From the NCBI RefSeq assembly GCF_963082655.1, contig NC_081556.1, forward strand, positions 155,994,578 to 156,058,577: DNA of 64,000 nucleotides. Direction: 5' to 3'. This document shows positions 23,326 through 34,866 of the stretch, one piece after another; positions within the stretch are counted from its first letter, which is position 1; every line of letters starts with the position of its first letter. The notes under the pieces were generated by a model, which saw only the letters and a list, made by a program, of their open reading frames with translations, was not told the origin of the DNA and ran no database searches. The DNA comes from Stomoxys calcitrans. Taxonomy: Eukaryota > Arthropoda > Insecta > Diptera > Muscidae. A program made the translations under genes and the position numbers.

Positions 23326-23502
23326 ATTTATATAAGCTATATCTAAATCAGGTTATACTTTTTCACACTTATTGAGATATATTATACAACATCGCATGCA
23401 AATTTATATAAATCAGTCTAAAATTGTAACTTCTGCAGCAATTAACCGCATATCAAATAATAGGGGGCTTAATCAAAATCATGGACAGGCAGACAAATCG
23501 AG
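23326..23502 (+). mobile_element. MM3 scrap
   Basis: Contains 'agctatatctaaatcaggtt' and 'tggacaggcagacaaatcga', which match MM3 core and 3' parts. A short decayed copy directly before a full one. Confidence 0.45.
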
Positions 23503-25205
23503 TCAGAAACCAATAAGGAAGGGCAAAAGTGGTGCGGTGCCGACTGTATAATACCCTACACCTACCCTTTAAGTACAATATGGGAGCTACATCCAATTCT
23601 AAACCAATCTTGATGGATCGCAGCAGATGTTTTCAAATGGGTTATTAAACAATCCGTATAAAATTTCGAGCAAATATGATCAAACTGTAATTACTACGCT
23701 TGACAAATGATAACATTATTGCAAATTACCCAAAATCTGACGAACATATACATGGGAGCTATATCAAAATCTGAACAGATTTCGAGCAAACTTCTCAGAT
23801 ATTGTCGTTGAGGGAAGCGTTGTGCAAGATTGGTCACTAAATGCGCTTGTAGTGGTTCTAGAAGTGAAAATCGTGCCAGATATATCTTAATCTAGACCGA
23901 TTTCCAGGAAATTGACCAGTAACATTAGGAGTCGTAAGAAAACCCTTCCTGTCAAATTTCGAGAGAATGAGTTATCAAATGAGCACTTTTTTTCAATATT
24001 TCTCAAAATCGTACGAACATATATATGAGAGATATATCTAAATCTGAACCGATGAACCGATCTATGACATTCACCAGTAATGTCGTAAGTGGTAAGAAAA
24101 TCCCTCCTACCAAATTACGAGAGAATCGGTTAACAAATGAACATTTTATTGCAATTTTTTTCAAAATCGGACGAACATATATATGGAAGCTATATCTAAA
24201 TCTAAATCGATTTCGGGCAAATTTCTCAAATATTGTGGTAGTTGACAAGGAAATCTTTATACAAAACTTTTGCAAGATTGGTCCATAAATGTGTTTGCAG
24301 TGGCTCTAGAAGTGAATATCGGGCGATATACTTATATGGCAGCTATATCTAAATCTAAACCGATTTCTATGAAATTACCAGTAATGTAGGAAGTGTTAAG
24401 AAAATCCCTCCTGCCAAATTACGAGAGAATCGGTTAACAAAGAAGGCCTTTATTGCAATTTTTCTCAAAATCGGGAGAACATATATATGGGAGCTATATC
24501 TAAATCTGAATCGATTTAGAGCAAACTTCTCAGATATTGTGGTAGTCATCACGGAAAGCGTTGTGCAAAATTTTGGCAACATTGGTCAATTAATACGCTT
24601 GCTGTGACTCTAGAGGTTAAAATCGGGCGATATATATATATGAGAGCTATATCTAAATCTGAACCGATTTCCATGAAATTGACCAAAAATTTCGAGAGTC
24701 AGATAAAATCTTTCCTGCCAAACTTCATGAGAATCGGTTAACAAATAACCATTTTATTGCATTATTACTGCAAATCGGACGAACATATATAAGGGAGATT
24801 TATCCAAATCTGATCCGATTTTTTCCAATTTCAAAACGCTTCGTCTCTAGGCCCAAGACATTGCTTGGGCCAAATTAAAAGATGATCGGATGAAAATCGC
24901 AACCTGTACTTTGTACACAAGTTAACATGGACAGACGGACACACAGATAGACAGACAGACGGACATGGCCAAATCGAATCAGAAAGTGATTCTAAGTCGA
25001 TCGGTATACTTATCAATGGGTCTATCTCTCATCCTTCTTGGTGTTACAAACAAATGCACTAAGTTATAATACCCTGTACCACAGTAGTAGTGTAGGGTAT
25101 AAAAAAATCCAATCCGATCGGTATACTTAACAATGGGCCATGCTCTTCCAATGCAATGTTGGCGCTCCAAATCAATGCACAAAGTAATAATACTCTGTAC
25201 CCAGG
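23503..25205 (+). mobile_element. MM3 element, complete, with duplicated 3' end
   Basis: 5' end 'ccaataaggaagggcaaaag', 'cggtgccgactgtataatac', 'cctacacctacc'. 3' end 'gtagtgtagggtataaaa' (25085-25102). The core alternates two half-units of about 150 bp, so the true period is about 300 bp: one has 'gatttcgagcaaacttctca', the other 'gatttccatgaaattcacca'. The (GACA/GGAC)n tract is at 24931-24966. After the 3' end, 25103-25205 repeats the terminal segment ('gatcggtatacttaacaatg' to 'ataatactctgtaccc'), so the end is duplicated or a second copy abuts it. Confidence 0.83.
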
Positions 25206-25289
25206 ATTTATGTGGACAATATGGCGGCGCTGGGATCCTTGAATTCCAATAAGGAATTTAAGAATTAAGAACCAGCGGAGATAATGTTT

Positions 25290-25441
25290 CTATTAATCAG
25301 TGCCGTCTGATTTAAATTTTTAGCTCAACAACTCGCCGCAGAGCGAATTTTTACACGACTGAACATTTTACAAATATCACCAGCATTTGTAAAGTGATAA
25401 CCACCACTGACATTTTTTTCTGATGTTCTCGCCAAGATTCA
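25290..25441 (-). mobile_element. SINE-1, strongly decayed
   Basis: Minus-strand body: 'tcagtgccgtctgatttaaa', 'ctcgccgcagagcga', 'ccagcatttgtaaagtgata', 'tctgatgttctcgccaagat'. Many substitutions and deletions. Confidence 0.6.
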
Positions 25442-25639
25442 ATATAAGACATATTAAACTCTGTGTTATGTGGACGTATAATCCCTAAATAAACTATATG
25501 CTCATGACATAATACAGCTTAAAGTTCCAGAGTACATTTCTTGATAAGTGATAAAATGGAGCAATATCTTAAAAGATACTTGGACATGGGGTGTGGACTG
25601 GTAGTCAACTTCTCATGCATTCCACTTGTCGAAATCCTC

Positions 25640-25815
25640 AACCTAATAGAATGCAGAGCCAGTGCGAAAGCGAGGTCGTCTGAATATTTATAAATGGATA
25701 CCGGATGTCTGGCCTGGTTTTAATCGGAAAAGAATAGATAAAATGTTTGCTTTCGTCAAGAGATCTCTGAATACTCTAACGGGAGTCATAATTTGGCGCT
25801 GTGCTGGGCACATTT
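25640..25815 (+). pseudogene. Non-LTR retrotransposon scrap (RNase H to C-terminal region)
   Basis: One frame reads 'KWIPDVWPGFNRKRIDKMF' and 'SLNTLTGVI', the junction after RNase H in Jockey/R1/I-type elements where a 'W..I...RT...L...R..L..L.GV.TGH' pattern is usual. The following 'CxxC' zinc-binding part is missing. Not part of a host gene. Confidence 0.45.
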
Positions 25816-26195
25816 ACTACAGCAAGTTTTTTGATAAGAAATAGACGATTTTTCTCATTTGGGTGTTCTTCTCCGATTGATACACAGAACGTGATCGTTG
25901 CCACTGGCGACAGCATAAGCTTCTACATATCGACGCAAGGCGCACAGTGTTATTGGCATACACTTAAATATGGAGTACACTTATATAGGTGCTGTTCAAT
26001 GCTCTTCCGGTACACCGAGCGAAAATTTGATACCAACGGTATTAATGATTACCGGAACAATGCCGTATGGTGTGAATGATATGAAGCGTTATAAATACCA
26101 TACGGTATTGTTTTGGTATTAATTGACGGTGTTGCTTTACCATCAATACCGTTGGTACCATACGGTATCAATTTTTTTTAGGTGTATGTACAAAC
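25816..26195. other. Gene-free stretch with a fold-back
   Basis: Holds the fold-back at 26029-26161; nothing else recognised. Confidence 0.4.
26029..26161. repeat. Interrupted inverted repeat (GGTATT/AATACC-rich)
   Basis: GATACCAACGGTATT at 26029-26043 is the near-perfect complement of AATACCGTTGGTACC at about 26146-26160. An inner pair 'caatgccgtatggt' / 'accatacggtattg' lies at about 26058-26071 / 26097-26110. The right arm has about 20 extra bases. Probably a small fold-back element. Confidence 0.65.
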
Positions 26196-26197
26196 CG

Positions 26198-26310
26198 CCG
26201 TAGCGTAGAGGTCATCATGTCCGCCTTTGACGCTGAACGCCTAGGTTCGAATCCTGGCGTGAACATCAAAAAAAAATGTCAGTGACATTTTTAAGGAACT
26301 ATGCCAATTG
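26198..26310 (+). mobile_element. SINE-1, 5' part of a copy split by an MM1 element
   Basis: tRNA-like head with 'gccgtagcgtagagg' and B box GGTTCGAATCC (about 26242-26252), continuing to 'ggaactatgcca' at 26310. The rest of the same copy is at 26939-27118. Confidence 0.8.
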
Positions 26311-26937
26311 AAACAAGATCCCTGATCGGTTTATATGGCAGCTATATCAGGTTATGAACCGATTTGAACCTTATTTGACACAGTTGTTGAAAGTAAGAAT
26401 AAAATACGTCATGCAAAATTTCAGCCAAATCGGATAGGAATTGCGCCCTCTAGAAGCTCAAGAAGTCAAATCCCCAGATCTGTTTATATGACAGCTATAT
26501 CAGGTTATTAACCGATTTGAAACATACTTGGCACAATTGTTGTATATCATAACAAAACTCGTCGTGCAAAATTTCATTCCAATCGGATAAGAATTGCGCA
26601 CTCTAGAGGCTCAAGAAGCCAAGATCCAAGATCGGTTTATATGGCAGCTATATCAAAACATGGACCGATATGGCCCATTTACAATACCAACCGACCTACA
26701 CTAATAAGAAGTATTTGTGCAAAATTTCAAGCGGCTAGCTTTACTCCTTTGGAAGTTAGCGTGTTTTCGACAGACAGACGGACGGACGGACGGACGGACT
26801 TGGCTAGATCGACATAAAATGTCGCGACGATCAAGAATATATATACTTTATGGGATCTCAGACGAATATTTCGAGTAGTTACAAACAGAATGACGAAATT
26901 AGTATACCCCCCATCCTATGGTGGAGGGTATAAAAAT
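26311..26937 (+). mobile_element. MM1 element, 5'-truncated, inside a SINE
   Basis: Starts in mid-array ('agatccctgatcggtttata') with two full core units. The (GACGGAC)n tract (26775-26800), core, (TA)n and intact 3' end 'atggtggagggtataaaa' (26920-26937) follow. It interrupts SINE-1 exactly between 'ctatgcca' and 'gccatgtaaaaac'. No clean target duplication is visible, which fits Helitron-type insertion but may also reflect decay. Confidence 0.8.
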
Positions 26938-26938
26938 T

Positions 26939-27118
26939 ATATGACAGCCATGTAAAAACTTCTCCCCAAAAAGTTTTTACACTGCGGCACACCGTTCGGA
27001 CTCGGCTATGAAAAGGAGACCCTTTATCGTTGAGGTTAAAACTTTAATCGGCAACACTCATTGATATTTGGGTAGTTGGCCCTTGTTCTTTAATGGAATG
27101 GTCATGGGCAAATTTAAA
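26939..27118 (+). mobile_element. SINE-1, 3' part of the split copy
   Basis: Continues the copy begun at 26198: 'gccatgtaaaaacttctccc', 'cactgcggcacaccgttcgg', then the tail 'ggtcatgggcaaattt'. Confidence 0.8.
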
Positions 27119-27361
27119 TTTTTATGCACAAACATATAGGCCAGTTTGGATATGCTCCTATCCTATAAAACACCTTGCCACATTGCACCATAGACGCCTA
27201 TGCACAAACAATGTTTAAAGAGTCATTTAAAATTATGTTTGGTATGGTATCCATACTTTGTAGAGAGGATAATCATAATGGTCATTACGCCAAAATGACA
27301 ACGCATGTTCCCAAAATCATCTCTGCATGCTGTCAATATTTTCAACAACGCCTCTTTATGA

Positions 27362-27412
27362 TAATAAGAAGGGTGCTAAGTTCGGCCGGGCCGAATCTTA
27401 TATACCCTCCAT
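27362..27412 (+). mobile_element. Solo MM1 5' tip
   Basis: Only the 5' terminus is present: 'aagggtgctaag', the perfect palindrome TTCGGCCGGGCCGAA, 'tcttatataccctcca'. It then joins unrelated DNA at 'tctccgccgaaaaatcgg'. No core, microsatellite or 3' end follows. Confidence 0.8.
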
Positions 27413-28099
27413 CTCCGCCGAAAAATCGGGAAATACTGCAGCCATGAAGAGTCTCAGTGAGAGTCCGAACGGTACGGCTTTCGCTTTAATACAGCTTGCC
27501 TATGATACTCGATATGACAAGGCCAGATATTGGTGCCTTTAAATAACAAATGGCCTTAATGTTGCCGAGGCGATAGGTCCTATGGACCGGAACGAGCTTG
27601 CTCACCTGCGGAGCTTGATGAGGATTGCTACCTACAGATATGAAAATGTGGCTACAACAACAACAAACTCTTTTTTCACTCGGAAAAATTTTATTTTTTA
27701 CTATTTTTCTACTAATTCTTCTTTGATAGTCTAAGCCTTATTTCATCCCACTCCCTGGAAAAGTTTGCATTCGTTTATATCAGAGATTGTTTTTGTCAAT
27801 GTAAACCCTATCAGGGTCGTTACTTATCACTAATTATTTCAAATCTCAAATTCTATAAACCTTTAAATATCAAAAGCTGATGTACATACATTTTCACTGA
27901 ATTTGTGTAAAATAAATGCTGAATATCCAGCAAAAATACAACCATTTACTATTGACCTGCATATAACATTTCAAAGTGTCATATGAACAATCGATTGGCA
28001 TTCTTAAGTGTTGTCACTTGTCACACATGATAAAAATGATAAATTAAGTAAAATTGCAAAGAAAAAAAACATAAACAACTCTCTCTTTTGCTACATACT

Positions 28100-28100
<1 letters not shown>

Positions 28101-28130
<30 letters not shown>

Positions 28131-28131
28131 A
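28101..28131 (+). repeat. (CA)n microsatellite
   Basis: About 14 CA units with one interruption. Confidence 0.95.
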
Positions 28132-28498
28132 AGAGGCATACACAAATGAACTGCCATATATAAAATACAAGATACAAGGTATTTCATTATTCAAATTAAT
28201 AATAATTTTTACAAATGTATTTCCTTCATTGAGGAATGCTGTGCAAATGTTTCAGCCCAAACTTCATTCATTCGTTCATTCATTCCATTTCAACGCAATG
28301 CTCATATGGTGGATATGATGACAATAACAACAACAAGAACAACTGCAATAACACCATGTTATAGAGGAGCAGCATAAGCCACAGGCAGGAGGTCTACCTT
28401 GTCATCGGCATCGGTTGCAATGTGGGATATGTGATGTGTGATATGCGATATGAGAGATATGTGTAATAAATAGAGTAGACTAACTACGGCCACAGTGC

Positions 28499-28609
28499 AA
28501 ACACACACACACACACACGCTCTATCTTACATACAACATTCTGATGTTGGTGGCATAACTCGGGCTTATGTTCGCAAGGCGGTAGAAACACACACACACA
28601 CACACACTC
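28499..28609 (+). repeat. Two (CA)n microsatellites
   Basis: (CA)n at 28499-28520 and again at 28587-28609, separated by about 65 bp of single-copy DNA. Confidence 0.9.
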
Positions 28610-29384
28610 ATACTTGTATTGAACGAATGATATTTAATTAAAATAATATAAAGTGCCAATTACAAAATCAAGTGTACGAACAAATAAACGAACGAACGAA
28701 CGAACTCTCCTCTATAAATATGAAATGAATATTGGAATGCAGTTGAAAATGTGTGAATTTCAGATGAAGATACCGGCCGGCATTCTCTTCCCGCTACCTT
28801 CTTCTTCTTGCCCCTACGAAAAACATTCATTGCCAATGAGTGATCAGTTGCAACGAATGAAAGAGATTTCTGTGTATTGAAGGCAAACATAAACCGCCAG
28901 ACAGACAGCCTGATAGAGCAGAGAACACAGCTACTGCTGCAATCTCGAACACATTCATTTTTTTTGGACCTCATAATGATGGCGGCTATTGTGATTGCGA
29001 TGACAACAACAACAATGGAACTACTAGACACAAAGACAGGGCCGGACTTTCTTAACTAGTAAGTATGTTGAAATCATATCGAAAGATTTGGCCTTAAAAT
29101 TAATCACAACTTATCTCTGTTGAGGAGCATTAGGACAAAGAAAGAATGAGAAGATCTTTACAAAAAATAACCCGAGTACGCCTTCGCTCTACGGCAGCCA
29201 ATTCCAATAAAGCCAATTTCGGTGTAGACAAACATCGAACTTCTCTTTAGTTGTATGCGGCGCAAACAAAAAAGAACTAACCGAAATTAAGGCAGTAGAC
29301 TGTCCCACGCTATAAAGGAGATTTTTTTTGCAAATGCGGAAACGATACCACTACTACGGATGTGAAGCAGTGCCCGGTTCGACT

Positions 29385-29475
29385 CAGCATTTCTTCTTGA
29401 TTCGGTTTAGCCATGTCCGTCTGTCCGCATATCCTCTCTGTACTGATTGTCTGTTTGTCGTTTTCTGCAATTGAA
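29385..29475 (-). mobile_element. MM3 fragment with (GTCY)n
   Basis: 'tgattcggtttagccatgtc' followed by 'cgtctgtccg' corresponds to the reverse strand of the MM3 core-plus-microsatellite junction. Only this part is recognisable. Confidence 0.5.
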
Positions 29476-29548
29476 GTAGAGATCGTATTTGTTAATCAAT
29501 AATTGTGAAATTTTTCACATATCTCTTTTATATGCTATGAATTTTGGT

Positions 29549-30630
29549 AACAAGTAAAATCGTACCAAGTTCGGCCGGACCGAATCTTATATAACCTCCA
29601 CCCTTTAAGGGCTCAAGATGTAAAATAGGGAGATCGGTTTATATATGATACGTATGTTTAAGGTCGTGGGAGAAGCCGTTGTACAAAATTTGAACCAAGT
29701 CGGATAATAATTATGCCCTCTGGAGGCTCAAGAAGTTAAGATCACAGATCGGTTTATATGACAGTTATTTCAGATTATGGACCGTTTTCAACCATACTCA
29801 ACACAGTTGCTGCAAATGATAATAAAACACCACTTGCAAAAAGTCAGCCAAATCGGACAAGAATTGTGCCCTCTAGTGGCTCAAGAAGTTTATATGGCAG
29901 CTATATCAGGTTATGGACCGATTTCAGCCATACTCAACACAGTTGCTGCAAATGATAATAAAACACCACTTGCAAAATTTCAGCCAAATCGGACAAGAAT
30001 TGTGCCCTCTAGTGGCTCAAGAAATCAAGACCCCAGATCGGTTTATATGGCAACTATATCAGGTTATGTACCAATTTGAATACGACAGTTGATGGAAGTT
30101 GTAACAAAACACGTCATGCAATATTTCAGCCAAATCTGATAGGATTTGCGCCCTCTAGAGGCTCAAGAAGTCAAGACCCCTGCTATGTCAGGTTAAGGAC
30201 CTATTTGAACCATAATTGACACAGTTGTTAGAAACTATAACAAAAAATCTCATGCAAAATGTCAGCCAAATCGGATAAGAATTGCGTCCTTCTGTGGCTC
30301 AAGAATTCAAGATCCCAGATGGGTATATATGGCAGCTATATCAAAACATGGTCCAATATGGCCCATTTACAATCCCAACCGACTTACACTTGTAAGAAGT
30401 ATTTGTGCAAAATTTTAAGCAGATAGCTTTACTCTTTCGAAAGTTAGCGTGCTTTCGACAGACAGACTGACGGACAGACAGACGAACGGACGGTCATGGT
30501 TTGATCGACTTAAAATATAATGACGATCAAGAATATATATACTTTATGGGGAGTTAGACAAATATTTCGAGGAGTTACAAACAAAATGACGAAATTAGTA
30601 TACCCCCAGCCTATGGTGGAGGGTATAAAA
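29549..30630 (+). mobile_element. MM1 element, complete
   Basis: Starts AACAAGTAAAA (29549), a palindrome with one change ('ttcggccggaccgaa'), 'tataacctccacc'. Ends 'atggtggagggtataaaa' (30613-30630). About five core units. Two neighbouring units share 'ctcaacacagttgctgcaaa' at 29798 and 29933, so that block was duplicated after insertion or in its source copy. The (GACA)n tract is at about 30459-30495. Confidence 0.87.
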
Positions 30631-30944
30631 ACTGCAATGTAGCTCCTATAACCACTATCGTCTTGATTATGAGCAAAAGCATCAATAATTTTGTGATCTT
30701 CAGATTGCGATGTGCGATCTACAGATCTAAAAAGCCGAGAACAAACCTGCTGATATTAAGATCAGAAGGGATCTGCTTTGTTGTCTCGTCTTAGTGCCGC
30801 AGTTCATCTAGGATGTGGCAGATCTTACATATGTACCTCTTAAAAAGTTTCCTTAAATACATCGTCAGGGCGGGATGAATCCCGCAGCATAATGCATTCG
30901 AATCTAAATCGTATGTGGGTTTTCAGGATTATTGATACATATAT
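30631..30944. other. Short gene-free spacer
   Basis: Nothing recognised. Confidence 0.4.
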
Positions 30945-31592
30945 ATATATATGACATCCTTGTGGGTGCTACTCAATGCTCCTCCTGTAATAAATATACA
31001 TGCATCCTTTGTACTCTTTTAATTCCTCTTATCACAATGCCCAGAACTAACCTCACCTTATTATTGTGCAATTAAAATGCAAATTTGCCCATGAACATTC
31101 CATTAAGGAACAGGGGCAAACTTCTCACAAATCAATGAGTGCTGTCCGATTCAATTTTAAGCTCAATGATAAGGGACCTCCTTTTTATAGCCGAGTCCGA
31201 TCGGCGTACCGCAGAGCGACACCTTTTTGGAAAAAAGTTTTTACATAGCAAACTACCCCACTAATGTCGCCAGCATAAGGAAGGAATAACTACCGCTGAA
31301 AAATTTTCTCATGTCCCTACCAGGATTCGAACCCAGGCGTTCAGCCTCATAGGCAGACATGCTAACCTCTGCGCTACAGTGGCCTTATTGTTGTGCTGCC
31401 CATGTAAAGCTTTCAGAGCTTTCAGATGGGTATTAAAACATTTTTATGAGATTCTTGTGGTTGCTGCTCAATGTTTCTCCTGTAATACACATACATGCTT
31501 CTTTTGTACTCAATTAATGCCCAGAACTAACATCACCTTATTGTTGTGCTGCCCATATAAGCTTTCAGATGGGTATTAAAACATTCCATACC
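30945..31592 (+). repeat. Diverged tandem duplication, first copy interrupted by SINE-1
   Basis: Unit A (about 30950-31069 plus 31397-31445) and unit B (about 31446-31592) share 'ctcaatg.t.ctcctgtaat', 'acatgc.tc.tttgtact', 'tgcccagaactaac', 'ttattgttgtgctgcccat' and 'cagatgggtattaaaaca'. Between the two parts of unit A lies a SINE-1 with a target duplication. Confidence 0.75.
31070..31382 (-). mobile_element. SINE-1, full length with target duplication
   Basis: Minus-strand complete copy from tail 'gcaaatttgcccatgaacat' to head 'acctctgcgctacagtgg'. Flanks CCTTATTATTGTGC (31056-31069) and CCTTATTGTTGTGC (31383-31396) form a 14-bp target duplication with one mismatch. B box on the minus strand at about 31322-31332. 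Confidence 0.9.
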
Positions 31593-31917
31593 AAATTTTG
31601 TGAAAATCGGTTGAAAATTGTAATAACTACTACATTATAAGCGAAAATCGGGAAAATTCTATACGTGGATCTGGATGTTTCAACTATAAATTCCATTTAA
31701 ATATGTAATTTGCTTACGTATTTCGGGCTAGGATCTAACATCTTGAACTGGTTTCATTAGAAGTTCTATATTCAACTTTGAACGTAGTATCGTTTCAAAC
31801 TCCCATCACCATCTATATGTCAAGTCTGGTAGGTTTTTGGGATTGCCCTATTAACCATTCATATATGCCGCACTTCCGATTTTACTTTATGGATAATCAA
31901 TTTTATTTCGCGATAAT
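31593..31917. other. Short gene-free spacer
   Basis: Nothing recognised beyond a short 'ccaaattttgtgaaaatcgg' resembling satellite-core DNA. Confidence 0.35.
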
Positions 31918-32165
31918 AGCCACCGTAGCGCAGCCTATGACGCTGAAAGCCTGGGTTCGAATCCTGACCAAAAAGTAGGAAACATTTTTTCAACAGTGGG
32001 TATCGCCTCCTAATTCTGGCTACATTTGCGAATACTATGCCATTTAAAAACTACTCTCCAAAGAGGTATCGCACTGTGGCGTGTCGTTCGAACTTAGCTA
32101 TAAAAATCGGGATTCTAACCATTGAGCTTTGTCTTGAAACAGTCCTTAATATCAATGTTCATGGA
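31918..32165 (+). mobile_element. SINE-1, internally deleted
   Basis: Head 'gccaccgtagcgcagcctat' lacks about 14 bases between A box and 'cctatgacgctga' found in other copies. B box GGTTCGAATCC present (about 31954). The body is recognisable to 'aatatcaatgttcatgg'; the tail is eroded. Confidence 0.8.
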
Positions 32166-34385
32166 AAAATTGACATTTTGAATTTTCGATATTTTGTTTT
32201 AGTGTGGTTATTTATCACCGTAAAACTTAAAATCATGTCTAAATATCGTCACGTGATAACAGGTAAACAGGGAATATAGATATAGCTATTAAAAATAATT
32301 AATTAATCTAAAATTCTTTAAGGTAAATTCCGAAAAATTGCAAATATTCCCGCTCTTTAGTTTTCCAGAGGGCCCTTTCAACTTTATTCTCAAATGCTTC
32401 AGCACTATTAACTTGCAACCTGTCTAGATGGCTGGTCAACTTGAATTGATTGAGGATAGGGAGGAGTATTGTGACTGCCTCTATACAATGGCCATAAAAG
32501 CAACAAAATAATGCTCAGACATTTTCATGGAGGAACAAAAAAGGTATAAAATCACACTTTTTCCTATCAAATCATGATATGTAAGTGTGTATGAATGAAT
32601 TGGACAACAAACAATTGCACTACTCATGTCTGCAAACAGGGGGATACCGATAACGACAATACTACGCAACCCAAGCTGAGCTGCCTTCATTACCAACAAC
32701 TTATCAAAAACTTACCACCACAAACAATAACAACAAAAAGCAACAAAAGTCCTGGAGTTAAATTTCCTCCACACAACCCCCTAAAGACTAAATGTAGAAT
32801 GAGCAAGAGTGAGAGTGAGAGAGTGTGAGTAATGGTGGTAAGATTACATTTACACCACCCACCTAAGAGCAAAAGAGACAGCCATACTACACACCAAATA
32901 GCTCTGTAAGAGTAAGAGCTACTCAACACAAATATGAGTAGTGAGAGTATGTGTTTGCCAGAGGGGGTATGCGAGAGCAATGCTGTGTGAACCTGTCCGC
33001 ATGCTTTCTTGTTTGAGTTGCAGTCTCCGCCCTTTTGACTTAAATAAACTGGACTTGTTTTGTTGTGGTGTACGATTGTTTATTGCCACAGCTGAAGCAG
33101 CAGCAAAGCACGAACAACACAAACCGGTTCAACAATATCTCAGGCAGTTGAGTCCAACAGCATTTTGGCCCCAACAAGAAAGCGGACATCTTTTTGCAAG
33201 GGTTGGACTTGCAGCAAATCTTGAATTCATTTTCACCTGGTCAGACCGCATCGACAGAAGAGTCAGTCATTTTCCTAACATCGTTGCCATCAACAGCATT
33301 GTCTTTGTTGTAAACAGTTTTAATTGAAAACGTTGTTGTTATCATTCATCCATCTATCCTTCCTCTTCTTGCGGACGAGTAAAGTAAATTTGGCAATGGC
33401 CACTCGTATGACGTAAATACGACGGCGAAAGCCTTTCTTTAGCAACAAACAAACATCCCCCCGAATACTGGTGGTCAAAAGCATACAATTGAGTGCACCC
33501 TACTTGCGGTCGTGAATCGTTACTAACAGCTTTTACATAGGCATTCACCCTTTTCGTATGGCCCTGCTCCATGAGGCAATAAATTTAATACCCTGGCATG
33601 ACCATTGTGTGTTCTACAACCGTGGCTTTATTACCAAAACAAAAAAAAAACTGAAAATCGCAAAGGTTACCTTGCCCTAGTGGCATAGGCGGGTTGACGT
33701 TACAGACAACCACTACCACCCCCACCTTCTCGATTGCGGTGAACAGTTGCCTTGTCTGACATGGTTATCATTAAAGTTTTATCATAATTAAATGGCCGTC
33801 TACTTGGAGTTGTCATAAAAATTCCTTGCTTTTCTTTATTGCAACTACAACGAAGGACATTTATGTGTGTATGTATGTGTAAGTGTGTATTAAAGTTGGC
33901 CACGATGTTGTTAAATAATGCCTAAAGGACATGCGACAAGGGTGGCACACGCACACAATAATCTTTAATATTTGATACTGAAATTATTGTATATGTATGT
34001 ATGTTTCTACGAGTATATGTTGGGATCAAAATTTACTTTGAATTTTAATTAATCGAAAGAGAATTTTAATTTATTTTAATCGAAGGGCAAAGGACTTAAC
34101 GTTAACTTCAGTCAAGATAATTGGAAGAAGGTCAATTTAATATAATGAATTTGGGAATGTATTATAAGAATCTTAATTAGACGATACAGTTTGAAGATAT
34201 TTTCATACCTTAGTAGAAAAAAAAATGAACGGGATCCTAGGAAGCCTACTTTTCTACCTAGCTGTAGCTGTACCAAAAACAAATGTAAGTTGGAAATGCT
34301 AACAACTACCTGTACACTAATCACACAAATATATGGACAGGCAAAGAGAGATGGGTACTTCGAACCAAACACCTGATGCTTAATT
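32166..34385. other. Gene-free stretch, probably single-copy
   Basis: Purine-rich 'gagagtgaga' runs near 32800-32830 and mixed-composition DNA. A 128-codon open frame at 32941-33327 has no recognised domain. This could be an untranslated or regulatory segment of a flanking host gene. Confidence 0.4.
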
Positions 34386-34389
34386 TTAT

Positions 34390-34475
34390 AAAGGTCTGAC
34401 TAAAATTGCATATATGAAAGTTATATCTTAATCTGAACCGTTTATTCGCCCATGGGCCAAATCGGACGACACAAC
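34390..34475 (+). mobile_element. MM3-like core scrap
   Basis: 'aaagttatatcttaatctga' and 'gccaaatcggacga' resemble one MM3 unit. No termini. Confidence 0.35.
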
Positions 34476-34578
34476 GATTTGTACCTTAATCACAAAAATA
34501 TATCAATAGGAAGAAAAACAGAGGTACGAAAAATACTAAATGGAATCAGGAAGTTGTTGCTATAGTAATCCTGTTGGA

Positions 34579-34866
34579 ACCCTCCCTAGCGCAGAGGTTG
34601 GCATGTCCGCCTATAACGCTGAACGCCTGGGTTCGAATTCTCGCGGTGGTTTCCAACGGTGGTTTTCCTCTTCTTATGATGGCAACATTTGTGAGGTACT
34701 ATGCCATGTCAAACTTCTCTCCAAAGAGGTGCCGCGCCGTTCGGAGTCGTTTATAACAAGAAGGCCCCTTATCATTGAGCTTAAACTTGAATCAGACTGC
34801 ACTCATTGATATGTGAGAAGTTTGCCCCTGTTCCTCAGTGGAATATTCCTGGGCAAAATTTGCATT
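34579..34866 (+). mobile_element. SINE-1, near complete
   Basis: Head 'tccctagcgcagaggttggc', B box 'ggttcgaattc', body with 'gaggtgccgcgccgttcgga' (a short deletion of 'actgcg'), tail 'attcctgggcaaaatttgca'. Confidence 0.85.

Larger units (their letters stand above)
27413..29384. other. Gene-free stretch rich in CA microsatellites
   Basis: Three (CA)n tracts (28101-28131, 28499-28520, 28587-28609), an (AACG)n tract at 28684-28704 and CATT-type repeats near 28258-28290. The part at 27560-27670 ends 'aaaatgtggctacaacaaca', which I take as a scrap of another dispersed repeat. No coding exon recognised. Confidence 0.45.

Noticed and set aside
32941..33327. 128-codon frame
   Set aside because: No recognisable domain, and an overlapping minus-strand frame exists; left as unannotated DNA.
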